The notes under the pieces: generated by a model
Told to the model about the DNA's origin: nothing
The model's input: only the letters and a program-made list of their open reading frames with translations
Databases searched by the model: none
Position numbers and translations under genes: made by a program
In this document: positions 29,744 to 41,737 of the stretch, one piece after another
Numbering within the stretch: position 1 is the first letter of the stretch
Layout of the letters: each line of letters opens with the position of its first letter
DNA from: Nakaseomyces glabratus
Taxonomy: Eukaryota; Ascomycota; Saccharomycetes; Saccharomycetales; Saccharomycetaceae
Assembly (NCBI RefSeq): GCF_010111755.1
Contig: NC_088961.1
Span: forward strand, 1,178,001 to 1,242,000
Reading direction: 5' to 3'
DNA: 64,000 bases

Positions 29744-31549
29744 AAGAATGACTATCCCTCATAAACATTTTAGCATCACAAGGTACCAAACATATATTTC
29801 CTAACAATTGTATATACTCAGCCACGTAAATAGCACCTTATAATCATATGACAGTAACAATACCCCGCAACGAACTCAAAGCTAAGCTCTCACCACTTTA
29901 CCGACTAGATACAGTTACTGAAATCAGCAATTAGTAAACACTGGGGAAAGTCATTGGGAACGGATCTCTGATACAGAAACTGCCTGAGAGAGAATTGACT
30001 GTTTCCTAATACAAGGAATTTACCCAGCTTTTCTTTGGCTGCCATCATAATGATTAAGCCCAATAATTTGTTTGGGCATTCGTACGAGCTATTGTCTGCA
30101 GTGACAAAATAGACAACACTTGAACTTCCACAGTATTTTCTTGGCCGCAAAGTATGTATCGCAGATAACGAACAATAGCGTCTACAAACAATAAAAGATA
30201 TTATCTACGAAAGACAGACTCCGCAGAGAACACATTCATGCTTATTTCCACAACGCGATACACAGACCCAGTAATACAAGACGAGGGACGAAGAGGAGTG
30301 GGGGGGAAGGGCACGGACGGATAAGGGACCAGAGTATAGCTTTTCTATGGGAATTGTGGGAAGGGAGAAAATGGTGTCACATTGTAGGGCACTTTCTGAG
30401 AAAAGAAGTTATCTAGTCTTTCCCGAACTGACAACATCTTTGTCTCCTAAACAGAAAATTTTTTTCTTCCGTCGTCTTCGCTTTCTGAATTGTTTTTTGG
30501 TCGCCACTCACCTGAACATCCTGTTTCTCACCATATATCTGTTGTATATATACACAGTGACTTTAGACGCTAGAGTCCATCCTCTAGCTCAGGAAGAAAG
30601 CAAACAGAAAAGTGTTGCAACCTACCAACTAGGAAACACTCGCCCACCCAGCTACCCCTCGGCTAACCCCCCCATCCAAAGTCGAATAAAACAAGCCGTT
30701 CCCCCCCAGGACAGGAGAAAAACAGGAACGGAGCGTCCAGTAACAAATCAGGCGAGAAAGAGACGAGCATCACACAGAAGACGCTGCAGGAGCTTTGACA
30801 CGCACTGTGGGAAGGGACAGAAACACCAAAACTGAAGAAAAGAAAAACAAATTTCTCTAAAACCAGCAATAGCTGTTTTATACGGGGCACGTGATATCGT
30901 TTTTTCCCATATATCACAGGCGCTTCTCTTTGGCTATTGAACCCTTACTGGTAATTAATTGTGCTTTACGGTGTACACTACCAGAGTTAGTGATAGTGCG
31001 ACTTATAGCTGCTAAAGTGCTAAAAGTCTATCAACTTTCTACTGTATTCCCACTATTTTTTGTTGGGCGAGGTTAAATTTCTTTGCTGATATATCACATT
31101 TTAGTCAAACATACTGGAACCTTTACCTGTTCTACATTGACATAAATATTTCCTGTCGGATGCATTATTAGTTTCGAAACCTGCTCCATTCCAGCCCACA
31201 AAAATTTGTAAATATCGAAAGAAAGAAAAAAAAAGGGAACGTTTACTAAGCAAGTAGAAGATTATTCATTGTTTAAATTAAAAAGTCCTTTTTTTTTGAG
31301 TTAGTTTCTTTGCAGTGGGAGTGTATTATATTAATCAGAAAAGCATTCGATTTATTCCCTCATTTGAGGATATATTTCAAGTTTTTGTCTTCACTGAGCT
31401 TGCTTCTCAAACAACTTATTTGGCAGTATTATTTTGAAGAAACTCTTTAACTAATCTGTGCTTATACAGTTAAGTGCTTCAGACACACTACAGATAAGCT
31501 AAAATAAAATTGAATCCCCGTTTGCTAGAAATTATTTTTCACCTGGTAA
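29744..31549. other. ALG1-EPL1 intergenic region (synteny breakpoint)
   Basis: 1.8 kb spanning the change from the YBR-like to the YFL-like block. It includes a GC-richer purine/pyrimidine section (about 30290-30840) with two C7 tracts and a CACGTG at 30888-30893. A 162-codon plus-strand frame at 30347-30835 has an ATG but low-complexity, basic composition and no recognisable family, so I regard it as chance. A minus-strand open frame near 29905-30150 lacks a usable upstream ATG. Confidence 0.55.
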
Positions 31550-34015
31550 ATGTCTTCAAATGGTGGGAGTAATACAAATGAGAGGTCAGTGGGGCCTGAT
31601 AGCGGCAGTCTGCGGAGTAACAGCAACCTGAGCAGTGTGAACGGTGATGGCTCAGATAGTGGGAGCACCAGGTTCAGGCATAGGAAGATCTCTGTGAAGC
31701 AAAGACTACGGATACATTTACCTTCTGACCTGAAGAATCTGGACAAAAACGAAATACAAAAACGTGAGTTACTCGACGTCGAGACCGGTGTTGAAAAAAA
31801 TGAAGAAAAAGAAGTGCATTTGCACAGAATCTTGCAGAAGGCATCTGTGCTTGAACATTTAAATTCGAAGAAAGATTATATTCCAACACCGGATGCATCG
31901 AAGACATGGAGTGATTATGATAAATTTTATTCAGGGAAATTCGTAGAAACACAGGCTTATGTGAAGTTTTCAGTAACTGTAGAAGATTGTTGCGGTGTGC
32001 CGTATACCTTGGACGAAATTGATGATGATTTCTTGGAAAATAGTTTGAATAAGAACTCAGACTTGAAGCTAAATGAAGATGAATTTGAATCATTGTGTTC
32101 AGCATTTGAAACAGCCATTAAGGAAAGACAACCGTTCCTTCAAATGGATCCTGAGACAATTCTTACATTTGACGAAGTAAAGCCCACTCTCTTAAAGGTA
32201 GATTTTAACAATATGCATTTACGGAGTCAGTTAGCTCAAGAGGTAGCTGCCATTCATAACCCCCAAACCGCTAATAGTAGCTCAGATGGTAACGGTCCTT
32301 TTACAACTGTTTTTGATTCTTCAACTACTGCTAATGTCCGCCCAATACCCGAGCTTATCGAAAAATATGGTAAAGAAGTATATGAACATTGGTCACGTCG
32401 AAAAATTGAAGCTAAGGGAGCTGAAATATTTCCTCAACTGAAGTTTGAAAGACCTGGTGAAAAAGAAGAAGTTGATCCTTATGTGTGTTTTAGAAGACGG
32501 GAGCTCAGACATCCTAGAAAAACAAGAAGAGTTGACATTTTAAACAGTCAGAAGCTAAGAATTCTGCTTAAAGAATTGAGACATGCTAAAGACATGTCTC
32601 TACTTGTAGCTCAAAGAGAGCAAATAAATTTGCAACTAATTGAGGATGACTTGAAAATTCTGAATAAACGTAAACATGTAATTTCCATTAAGAGAAAACT
32701 CGACATAAAGGGCGAAGATGAAGACTTAATAAATCATAAGAGAAAGAGACCTACTATCATGACAATTGAGAAGAAACGACAACAAGAGGAGGCTTTGGCA
32801 GCAGCCAAGAGAGCAGCCGAACAAGAAAAAGCTGCTGCTGCGGCTAAGGCAGCCGAAGCAAAAAATAAAAGCAAAGCACAAAAGAAACAAAACGAGCAAG
32901 CTGCAAAAGTTAAATCCTCCAAACAAAAGAATTCAAGTTCTCAAGATTTGACAAAAAAGGTTACACAGGAAGAAAGTCAATCAGAGGAACAACAGCCTGC
33001 TATGTCTCATGTTTACGTCAAGCTACCTTCTTCCAAAATTCCTGATATTGTTCTGGAAGATGTTGAAAAACTTCTTCAAAACAAGGAAAAGAGTGCTAGA
33101 CGTTTTGTTCAAGAAAGAATGGCTAGACGAAAATTGGAGGACAATGACGAATTCATTAATTTGACTGATGATCCACATAATCCTGTCTTTGATTTAACAA
33201 CATTAAACTGTTCGGAAGTGCCATTTTCGCCATTTTCATCAATTGCTTCTTCTAAACTTAAGATTAACAAGTCATTTTATCTGCGTGATCTAAATGATTA
33301 TCTCAATGGAATAGCCACTGATTTGAAAGTGTTCAATAAAGATGGTGAAAAGATAGAGGACAATAAAACTGCTTCTGGCAATCAAAATGTTCGGAAGACG
33401 GAAGTCTACAACCCCTTTGACAGTGGATCTGAACTTCACTCACGGGAGTACCCTGTTAAGTTTCGGAGGAGATTTGGTCGAGGAAACATAGAATATCTCG
33501 ATGTTAAAAGAAAGATTGACAACTTTTCGGATACCCGATTTTGCGAGTTTATCGACTTCAAAGCCATCGAGAATCAAGAACTGGAAAATAACGGTAGAAA
33601 TTTAGATGTTTATGAATCGCGCGCCGACGAATTTTCGAGACTTTTAGAAAAATGGAAATTTGATTCAACGAATAATGAATATGGCCTAAGATTTTCTGAT
33701 GAACCAGCAAGACTGAACCAAATATCTAACGACACACAAGTGATAAGATTTGGAACCATGCTTGGTACTAAATCTTATGAGCAACTGAAAGAGGCAACCA
33801 TCAGATACCGCAAGGATTATATTTCAAGAATCCGCCAACAGAAGTTAAATGCACAAAAACAGCAACAAATTTTACAACAACAACAGTTCTTACAACAACA
33901 ACAAGAAAATGGGTCACCCAACAATGCGACTATGCCTATAAATCCCATAAATAAGAGCACGCTCAAGCAAGATGTTGCTAGTAATGTGCTAGTGGGTACC
34001 CAGCAGAAAAGTTAA
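31550..34015 (+). CDS. EPL1: NuA4/Piccolo acetyltransferase subunit Epl1 (Enhancer of Polycomb-like)
   Basis: 821 residues (832 in S. cerevisiae). Epl1 anchors the Piccolo module (Esa1, Yng2, Eaf6) to NuA4 and is needed for nucleosomal H4/H2A acetylation. The EPcA domain is recognisable from about residue 40 ([20 protein letters not shown]) through [10 protein letters not shown]; a second conserved block is [19 protein letters not shown] at ~309-327. A Lys/Ala-rich coiled coil follows at ~405-460 and a Gln-rich tail ([17 protein letters not shown]) near the end. The start is the ATG at 31550. Adjacent BST1 in the same orientation matches YFL024C-YFL025C. Confidence 0.95.
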   Translation: MSSNGGSNTNERSVGPDSGSLRSNSNLSSVNGDGSDSGSTRFRHRKISVKQRLRIHLPSDLKNLDKNEIQKRELLDVETGVEKNEEKEVHLHRILQKASVLEHLNSKKDYIPTPDASKTWSDYDKFYSGKFVETQAYVKFSVTVEDCCGVPYTLDEIDDDFLENSLNKNSDLKLNEDEFESLCSAFETAIKERQPFLQMDPETILTFDEVKPTLLKVDFNNMHLRSQLAQEVAAIHNPQTANSSSDGNGPFTTVFDSSTTANVRPIPELIEKYGKEVYEHWSRRKIEAKGAEIFPQLKFERPGEKEEVDPYVCFRRRELRHPRKTRRVDILNSQKLRILLKELRHAKDMSLLVAQREQINLQLIEDDLKILNKRKHVISIKRKLDIKGEDEDLINHKRKRPTIMTIEKKRQQEEALAAAKRAAEQEKAAAAAKAAEAKNKSKAQKKQNEQAAKVKSSKQKNSSSQDLTKKVTQEESQSEEQQPAMSHVYVKLPSSKIPDIVLEDVEKLLQNKEKSARRFVQERMARRKLEDNDEFINLTDDPHNPVFDLTTLNCSEVPFSPFSSIASSKLKINKSFYLRDLNDYLNGIATDLKVFNKDGEKIEDNKTASGNQNVRKTEVYNPFDSGSELHSREYPVKFRRRFGRGNIEYLDVKRKIDNFSDTRFCEFIDFKAIENQELENNGRNLDVYESRADEFSRLLEKWKFDSTNNEYGLRFSDEPARLNQISNDTQVIRFGTMLGTKSYEQLKEATIRYRKDYISRIRQQKLNAQKQQQILQQQQFLQQQQENGSPNNATMPINPINKSTLKQDVASNVLVGTQQKS

Positions 34016-34752
34016 TGAATACATCTGATCTAACAAGAACGAAACATTTCTATCGAGCGATTATTATAATGAATACATTTTCATCAGGTCCTCGATCGAT
34101 TGACGTTATGTTACATGCCAAATTGTAAACCTTTATGGTTTTGAATCCTTAAGGCACTATGTCACTGTTAAATTTTTACTTCTATGAGACCTGCAATATT
34201 TTTTTTCACGTTTATGATCAAGAGAGTCAATTTTCATACTCTTGGTGTCATTCCCCATTGTATTATTACTTAACAATTAAATTCGCACTACTTCAATTCG
34301 CATTTACCATAAAAGTTTCCGAAATTCCTGATTCAAGATGAGCACGGTATTTCATGCCTCGTTGCCTTCATCTTAGTTTATGACATTTTTTTTCAGTTCA
34401 AAATTTTAAATAGTAATCAAAATACTAGCATGCATATCATATATCTTAATATATATCATTATTGGTTTAGGTTAGTCAATATAATTCAACTCTCCGAGAC
34501 TATTTATTAAAATATACATATGACAGTTCTTTATTTCAAGTCATAACAATCTCCTATGACTTTTGTTTTGGCCCTATTTTCGTATCTTCTTTGATTTACC
34601 TACAGAGTGAAAAAATCGGGAAATCGGCATAAAATTAGTTATAGTTAAAAGTAGCTTATGATGCATCTCAATTATATAGCATAGTCCTAAGAGGCAATAT
34701 ACATTAATATTAATCAGCCCACCTATTATTCGTTAATGCAATCTAATAATAT
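34016..34752. other. EPL1-BST1 intergenic region
   Basis: 737 bp of AT-rich DNA between two plus-strand genes. It holds a TTTCCGAAA at 34316-34324, examined and rejected as a centromere element. No reading frame of interest. Confidence 0.6.
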
Positions 34753-37700
34753 ATGAGCTTCATAAGAATTGCGCGAAGTCTTGCTCGAGGATATTATAAC
34801 CTACCAACAAATATCATTGACAGGACATCAATAAATACATCCCGTAAGGATGACGATAGTGATACCAAAGCAACAGGTAGTCAACTGGATTCACCTGATG
34901 AGGAATGGCTTAAAGACTATAATAGCTTTGTTAATGTAAGACGGAGAAATAGGTCAGTTTTGCGCACTTTTGTGTTTGGTATAGGATTATTTCTAATTAT
35001 TGCCATTTTAACTCTATGGTGGCCCCTTACTGGAGCAGATTTACCCCAGTGCCATTCAATTTACATGTATCCATCATATGCAAGAGTCGATGGATTTAAT
35101 GAAAAGTTTACCAGTCTAGCAAACAAATATCATCTCTATTTGTATAGAGAACAAGGTATGGATAAAGAACCTCTAAACAACGGTGAAATACAACTTGATG
35201 GAATTCCCGTTCTTTTTATTCCAGGAAATGCAGGAAGTTATAGGCAGGTAAGATCGATTGCTGCAGCATGCTCTGAGCTTTACTTTAAACAATCAGATAT
35301 ACTGATCAATAAGAATGCAAAAAATCTTGATTTCTTCGCAGCTGACTTCAACGAAGACTTTACAGCTTTTCATGGTGGTACAATGTTAGATCAAGCGGAG
35401 TATCTAAATGATGCCATAAGATACATTCTCAGTTTATATGACCAGCCTGATGTGTCAACTACATTAGCTAAGCCGAAATCGGTCATAATAGTTGCTCACT
35501 CAATGGGTGGGATTGTAGCAAGACTAATGCCAACACTGAAAAATCATATACATGGGTCAGTACATTCGTATCTTACTTTGTCATCACCACACGCTGCGGC
35601 ACCGATTACCTTCGATGGAGATGTACTTCAATTATACAAGAGAACCAACGAATATTGGAAAAGAGAATTAAATGACAAATCTTCATTTATTTTCAACAAT
35701 GTTTCTTTGATTTCTATAACTGGAGGAATCCAAGATACTATATTACCCGCTGATTATGCTATGATTGAGGACCTAATACCTTATTCGAATGGATTTACCG
35801 TACATACCAATACAATTCAAGATGTTTGGACCCCAATAGACCATCTGGCCATTGTCTGGTGTAAACAATTGAGAGAAATAATTTCTCGTTATTTGGTGGA
35901 AACTTCTAATATTTATCTACCTTCAAAAGTTGTACCATTGGAGGAGCGCATGAAGATTGCATCACAACTGTTCCTATCTGGGTTTGAAGATTCATACAGA
36001 AATTATTCAGGTGAAGAACTTCGTAACCTCACAACTAATTCTGAAGTGAGCAGTGAAATGAAGCTAAATGATATAGTAAAAATAACTAAAGACACTATTC
36101 CAGATAAACCCTACTTATCCGTTCCTGTTGCACAATTTGATGGTAATGTTTTTCTCACATTATTCTCTAACTCTGACAATATAAAGATATTAGGTTGCGC
36201 AAATTCATATAGACATGATCCAACAATACATAGTTGCAAAGATCTGTCTCATTTTATTAAGAAAGTTCCAAGGTATTTCGATCCTAACAAAGAACATAAA
36301 ACTGAAAGCAACAAGCTTTTGCATACTTCCATCGATGAATTTAAGAAATATGATTTTGTAATTGTCGATTTTTCAACTATTGTTGAGGAACACGATTTAC
36401 TTGTTTATGCAACTTTGAGCCGAGAAGAACATACAGTAATTGATGTGACGCCCTCAAACTTACTATTTATGTCACAAAAGATTAAAGTGCCACCTGGAGC
36501 ATTAATGAACAAATGGGAGTTCATTAATTTATGGGATTCACTCTTTGCATACAAGATGAATGTTGACACTACTGCAATGGAACAACCTTTCGAACCTTTT
36601 GTAAAACAACATATTAAAGAACCATTCGAAACTAAATGGCATCTCAATGTTTTGGAATCTACAACTAGTATAAGTTTCCACAATATAGCACCATTTATCC
36701 CAACAAATGAAAACATTACACGCTCCTTATTTTTAACATTAGTAGGATCACCAGAAAATGATTATTTTATCAGAATATCTGTTGACTATCTAATGACACT
36801 GAAACTACTCTATATTAGGTACAGATTAGCCATTGCATCCTTTCCCATAGCTGTAATTACTATGGTTTTAGCCTATCAGTTCTATATTTACGACAGAAGA
36901 GGTATTTTTCTACCTTTCGTCACTGCACTCGGTCACCTAATCTCCACATACAATACGATAATCTGTTTCAGTTTGCTAGGGCTATCCTTTTTGTGTGATA
37001 TGAAATTGGTGCAAAATGCATTATTTGCGATTGATCCCTCCCATTTGAATAAACCTTATTTCAATTCTAACAAAGATGTTCGTAATAACTTTTATCTGTT
37101 AGGATTAAGATCTAAACTATTAGGTGTATTGGTATATTTTTTTTTCACAATTGGAACAGCTTTGGTGATTTTATTGAATGGTATCTTATTGACTTTTCAG
37201 AAACTATTTACAATGGCTATTAACCTCAAGAGAACAAATATGCTTCAAAACCAGAGGACTAATACTACTGCTATCATTACCAAATGGAGGTTTCTGGCTC
37301 TATTTTTAATAATTATCTCAGTTTCGACATTCATACCTTATCAAATGGCATTTATGTTGGCAGTTATAATCCAAGTTATTAATAGTCTTAAAGTAAGTTC
37401 ATTAAGTGCACGCACTAAAAATCACCAGAACTTATTAAACTTCAACATGTCTCTTTTATTATTGTTAATTTTCATCGCAATCATTGACTTTCCTATAATA
37501 ATTGTTTTCTTACACAACGTCGCAATTCGTTGTGGGACTTCATTCAGGTCTCAGCATAATTGCCTAGCAATCATCCCAATTCTATTAATGGTAAATAATA
37601 ACTCACTATTAAGGTTACCTAATCGTACTAAGGGAAACAAAGGAAGACTAGTCTCACTTTTGGGACTAATTTATCTCTCATTATTCAGTTTAATCTATGG

Positions 37701-37788
37701 TATTAGAAATTTATTCTGGTTGCACCATGGAGTTAATATTTTTTCCATGTGGGTGTTTTACTTAACAATATTTAGTAAAGGATCATAA
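34753..37788 (+). CDS. BST1: GPI inositol-deacylase Bst1 (PGAP1 family)
   Basis: 1,011 residues (1,029 in S. cerevisiae). Bst1 removes the inositol acyl chain from GPI-anchored proteins in the ER, which permits their export and quality control. A first membrane span lies at ~72-92 ([19 protein letters not shown]). The lumenal lipase domain contains [20 protein letters not shown], the nucleophile motif [11 protein letters not shown] with catalytic Ser250, and [14 protein letters not shown]; the later [12 protein letters not shown] carries the expected catalytic His. The C-terminal ~320 residues hold about seven membrane spans (first near [20 protein letters not shown]). The start is the ATG at 34753. 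Neighbours match YFL024C-YFL026W. Confidence 0.96.
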
Positions 37789-37922
37789 CTACAGCTGTCT
37801 TGACGAAGAGATATCATATACCTAAATCACTAAGTTTACATTATCATACAATGAATTATATCATGCGAAATTCTATGAGTGTACTTAGAGAGTTTTAATA
37901 GGCATCATTAGTCGATGATATT

Positions 37923-39176
37923 TCATTTGTCACACTGACTTTGTTGTTTCCAAAACAACCGAGTCTCATTGAGGGCAGTGGTATCTAAAGTACTTAACTC
38001 ACTATATGTTTCAGATATTCTGCCAAAATTTTCGCAAGTATGTTTTACCTTCTCAAAATCAAGGTCTCGACATTCAAAGTTTGAATTGCTAACGTCTTGC
38101 ATAGAGTATTTTCCCACCTCTGCTAATGTTGAATCACTTACAATACTACGGGTAGTGTCGCCTTTTGATGTAAAACGTACAATCTTTTTGTACAAAGGGT
38201 TTTGTGAGTCACTATTGACAGATATTGAAGAGACAAAAGACCCATTGCTCTTATTCGTTTGAGAGTTTTTCCAATATTTTGGAGATCTGGATGAGTTATT
38301 TGATGTGTTAGCCCAGATAGAGGATAATGGCAAAGATAAAACAACAAATAAATTGGCAATTGGAATCAGATAATCCTGATTAGATCTGCTATCAACCGCG
38401 TAAACTATAATATATAATACTGAGGGTATCAATAATGACTGGCAGAACATGATTAATAAAATATGAAAAGCATCGAATTGACGAAGACCGAGATATCTTC
38501 TAGATCTAATAGCGAAGAAAAGTTTAATGACCAATATAAATGTCATAAAATTTATGGAGGATGCAAGCAATATTATAGATAAATTGAAAATAAGATGTGT
38601 TTGTGGCATTACCTCATCATGCAGTCCTCTTATCAGCTTTATTGCTGCAGCAAGATATGTAGCCACTGTTGCCAATCCCATTGCTATCGATATAGAGAGT
38701 ACTATTTCTCTAATAAGCTTAATGTTTTCAATCGTAAACATAACATGAATCTGAAATACCAATGATGCTTCTATCGCAGCAACCAATAAAACTTGGACTA
38801 TACTCGCTGCATCTTGAATTCGTTTATTATTGCTTGTAATCAACTGAGGAAACCCTGTCAGTATATAAGAAATTGAAGAATAATTCGATAAAAGGTAATG
38901 GAAGCTAAGTGCGGAATGAATCATAACTAACATCAACGACACCATGTTAATTATAAATATGGGTTTTTTCCATGTATTTGATGAGATAAACATTATTATT
39001 AACGTCATGAATATTGCTCCCAATCTAACTCCATGAACAATGGCAATTCTAAGCAATCCTTTTACAATGGCGTCCAGAGTCGAAAATCTGATTGTGTCAT
39101 TTACATCATATACCGACGTGAAATTCAAGTATTCATTTCTTGGATTATACATTCTTGGATCGTAGCCCATCTCCAT
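37923..39176 (-). CDS. STE2: Alpha-factor pheromone receptor Ste2
   Basis: 417 residues (431 in S. cerevisiae). Ste2 is the seven-span G-protein-coupled receptor on MATa cells that binds alpha-factor. Two N-glycosylation sites lie in the short extracellular N-terminus (Asn18 in NFT, Asn26 in NDT). Conserved segments include KKPIFIINMVSLMLVMIHSA, YLLSNYSSISYILTGFPQ, IQVLLVAAIEASLVFQIHVM, FAIRSRRYLGLRQFDAFHIL in the third cytoplasmic loop and SLPLSSIWA in span 7 with its key proline. The Ser/Thr-rich cytoplasmic tail ends in a conserved-looking ETRLFWK motif. The start ATG is at 39176-39174; an in-frame ATG two codons later is an alternative. It converges with BST1 and diverges from GYP8, as YFL025C-YFL027C. 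Confidence 0.97.
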   Translation of the reverse strand: MEMGYDPRMYNPRNEYLNFTSVYDVNDTIRFSTLDAIVKGLLRIAIVHGVRLGAIFMTLIIMFISSNTWKKPIFIINMVSLMLVMIHSALSFHYLLSNYSSISYILTGFPQLITSNNKRIQDAASIVQVLLVAAIEASLVFQIHVMFTIENIKLIREIVLSISIAMGLATVATYLAAAIKLIRGLHDEVMPQTHLIFNLSIILLASSINFMTFILVIKLFFAIRSRRYLGLRQFDAFHILLIMFCQSLLIPSVLYIIVYAVDSRSNQDYLIPIANLFVVLSLPLSSIWANTSNNSSRSPKYWKNSQTNKSNGSFVSSISVNSDSQNPLYKKIVRFTSKGDTTRSIVSDSTLAEVGKYSMQDVSNSNFECRDLDFEKVKHTCENFGRISETYSELSTLDTTALNETRLFWKQQSQCDK

Positions 39177-39433
39177 TGTACTAATTAACTGACTGAGATT
39201 TTAATATTATACGACACGTTATACTATAAATTCTCACTTCTAGAAGGCATAATCTTCATATCTTTTTCCATTAATGACTACAACAAGATACCCTTATATA
39301 CTTAATAATACAGATATTTCTCCTGACCATTTCAAATTCATCTTGACTACTCATAGATTAACCATCTCTATGGATCTGCCATCATCAGTACTTAATTACA
39401 TGTAGCACCTCATTTGATTCCATTGTTCACATT

Positions 39434-39464
39434 ATGTATTTTACCCTATTCGGCAATTTACAAG
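39434..39464. promoter_or_regulatory. Candidate alpha2/Mcm1 a-specific operator of STE2
   Basis: Read on the minus (STE2) strand, the centre is TTGCCGAATAGGGTAA, which fits the Mcm1 P-box (CC-n-AAT-nn-GG-TAA). It is flanked by alpha2-like half-sites: TTGTAAAT on one side and ATACAT on the other, the second one base out of standard spacing. It lies 258-288 bp upstream of the STE2 ATG. In S. cerevisiae the alpha2-Mcm1-alpha2 operator at STE2 represses it in alpha cells. Confidence 0.6.
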
Positions 39465-39534
39465 ATCATCGCATTGAAAATCACTGAAGAAAATGTCAAA
39501 AATTGGGCTCACTGAGTAGCGATGCCCTTTAATT

Positions 39535-39541
39535 TGTTTCA
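39535..39541 (-). promoter_or_regulatory. Candidate pheromone response element (Ste12)
   Basis: TGAAACA on the minus strand, the exact Ste12 element, about 360 bp upstream of STE2. A one-mismatch copy (CGAAACA) is at 39597-39603. Isolated 7-mers are weak evidence. Confidence 0.3.
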
Positions 39542-39804
39542 GATAGGATGATTACAGGGCTACATAATAATATATTAGCAATCTAAAACCTTAATCTGTT
39601 TCGCTACATTTTGAGGTGGCATATGTGTATTATTTCGCTACTTGTACATATCATACAGAGAAGACTAATTTAGGGCTGTCTCACTGTTCCATATTGGAAA
39701 TTATAGAGTCAACCTAATAGAGTCCTATCAAGAAAGTTTCAAGATATTACGTTTGAATCACTTGACTCTGAACAAGGTATAAGATTTTCATTACAAACTA
39801 TATT

Positions 39805-41310
39805 ATGCATACAGGATATCGAGATCAGTTGGGTCTATCGCATTATGATATTTTAAGTGGGAGTGAAATCCTGGGGTCTCACTTAGAGAATCATGTCAGA
39901 GAGAAGGGGAAAATAGAGTTGCTTGACAATACGATTTCAAAAAAGGATATCGATGTACTAAGGGCTCTTGGCTACACTGAGTTTGGTTACGCTAGGCATA
40001 ATTTGCGGAGGAAAGCATGGCATATAATACTGCGAAGTCAATATGTTGCTGAGCACAATGATAAGATTCAGTCAACAGCTAAAACAGTTACACATAAAGA
40101 TGAAAAGCAAATAGAACTTGATGTAAATAGATCATTTAACAATTTAAAGAATGGACCACAAAGAGCTTATTTGAGAAAAGTATTGCAAAAATTATTGATT
40201 AGGTTTTTCAGATCAAATAGTGAACTCTCTTACTATCAAGGTTTTCATGATGTGTTATCTATATTTATTTTGGTATTCCTGAATTACGATGATGACAACA
40301 CAGGAGAACATGTAATTTACAAAGTTGAAAATATCGAGTCGCTATTCTACTGTGTGGAAGCGTTCAGTTTACTGTACCTTAGAGATTTTCTTATGCCAAC
40401 ATTGGATTTTTCTATCGATCAGTTGAAAGTAATACAGAATTACATTTTAAATAAAGATGAAGAGCTATATGAAAAAATGCAATTAGATGTGATACATCCT
40501 TTATACGCAATATCTTCGGTTCTTACAGTCTTTGCCCATGAGTTGAAGCCAACGGTAGATGATCAATCTCATGAGATATTTGAAGTGTTTGATATGATAA
40601 TTAGTTCACAATCCATGTTTTTGCCTTTAAAAATCTATGCAACTCTCTTTTTGCAGTTCAAATCCGACATTATTACCACATATGAAGTAAATATAGAAAA
40701 CTTTGAAAATGAGGCTGATTTGATTCATTGTGTAATACAGCAAGTCATCCAAAAGAATCTTTATAGTCATGAAATTCACAACGAATCCTTTATTAATGCA
40801 ATAAAAAAGGTTAGATTGGCTAAGGCGTCTGAGTATACTTTGACAAACGTAAGTGACATGGTCAATGTCTACAGTCCACTGGTAACTACTGCAAGGGGTG
40901 AAAGCCAATTATTCACCTCCGAAGAAATCAATGAGATAGTTGGAAAGCAACTAATTTACCATAATAAACAACAACAACTGAAGATACAAGCCAAGGAAAG
41001 ACTGTTGAAACCAAAATCAAAACATATAAATAGCATGCTTTCGATTATAGGCGGTCACGGAAGTATTTCGCCATTAATTAAAGCGTCAATTGCTGTCGCC
41101 ATTGTTGCAATTTTGCTCAGAATGAATAAGAATAAACGTATAATAGCTGGCATATCTACTGGCAAAGAATTTATTGGCGAGATCAAGCATTTACACAGCT
41201 CAATATTTTACTCATTGAAGAACTCTTATTGGAAGGATCCCTTAAAGATTGTACTCCATACCTATAAAAAACTCCAAAATCAACTGTCATCATCCGATTT
41301 TGAGAGATAA
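39805..41310 (+). CDS. GYP8: TBC-domain Rab GTPase-activating protein Gyp8
   Basis: 501 residues (497 in S. cerevisiae). Gyp8 is a GAP that stimulates GTP hydrolysis by Ypt1 and other Rabs in ER-Golgi traffic. The TBC domain occupies ~60-300: RRKAWHIILR, then ELDVNRSF with the arginine finger, and YYQGFHDVLSIF with the glutamine finger, so both catalytic residues are intact. A single hydrophobic segment near residues 421-438 (SPLIKASIAVAIVAILLRM) is probably a membrane anchor, as in Gyp8 and its human relative TBC1D20. The start ATG is at 39805. Divergent from STE2 and followed by CAF16, as YFL026W-YFL028C. Confidence 0.93.
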   Translation: MHTGYRDQLGLSHYDILSGSEILGSHLENHVREKGKIELLDNTISKKDIDVLRALGYTEFGYARHNLRRKAWHIILRSQYVAEHNDKIQSTAKTVTHKDEKQIELDVNRSFNNLKNGPQRAYLRKVLQKLLIRFFRSNSELSYYQGFHDVLSIFILVFLNYDDDNTGEHVIYKVENIESLFYCVEAFSLLYLRDFLMPTLDFSIDQLKVIQNYILNKDEELYEKMQLDVIHPLYAISSVLTVFAHELKPTVDDQSHEIFEVFDMIISSQSMFLPLKIYATLFLQFKSDIITTYEVNIENFENEADLIHCVIQQVIQKNLYSHEIHNESFINAIKKVRLAKASEYTLTNVSDMVNVYSPLVTTARGESQLFTSEEINEIVGKQLIYHNKQQQLKIQAKERLLKPKSKHINSMLSIIGGHGSISPLIKASIAVAIVAILLRMNKNKRIIAGISTGKEFIGEIKHLHSSIFYSLKNSYWKDPLKIVLHTYKKLQNQLSSSDFER

Positions 41311-41737
41311 GATCTGATCCGAATAACTAACCATAACCTTTCTTCTTGTTAATGACTGCTTGTATAAAATATCGATTACAATAAATTCTTTTGACCATAT
41401 TCAATAATAGAAATTTTGAATAGGTCATCCAATCATTAATATTAAATTGCCCGCATAAAGACTATCGGAGCTTAAAGTAGAGTTGTCTATAAATACTTTG
41501 TATATTTCATGGTTTATCTGCGTGATGACCAACTCGTTTATATTGGCACACACAGTTTTTTCTATCAACGTAGTACAGCTCTAAAAATGAAAAAAGTGGG
41601 TGATTAAAGTAGCATTTCCAATATATCTAGGAAGGATTATTCCAGAATGATTACTTCTGGAATATCTATTTTGTAGTGATAAATTTACCTTAAGAACAAT
41701 TAATAGTATTTATACAACTATTTGCAGTTCATAAATC
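41311..41737. other. GYP8-CAF16 intergenic region
   Basis: 427 bp, AT-rich; a TATTTATACAA stretch just before CAF16 is a plausible TATA region. Nothing else seen. Confidence 0.5.

Noticed and set aside
29905..30150. 81-codon minus-strand frame with protein-like composition downstream of ALG1
   Set aside because: It has no usable upstream ATG (it begins at TTG), no recognisable family and no clear splice signals that would attach it to another exon.
30347..30835. 162-codon plus-strand frame upstream of EPL1
   Set aside because: It has an ATG but basic, low-complexity composition driven by GC-rich simple sequence, no recognisable family, and it is opposed by a minus-strand frame of similar quality.
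34316..34324. TTTCCGAAA resembling the core of centromere element CDEIII
   Set aside because: The flanks lack the TGTTT(T/A)TG and poly-A parts of CDEIII, and no 80-160 bp nearly pure A/T CDEII with a CDEI site lies upstream.
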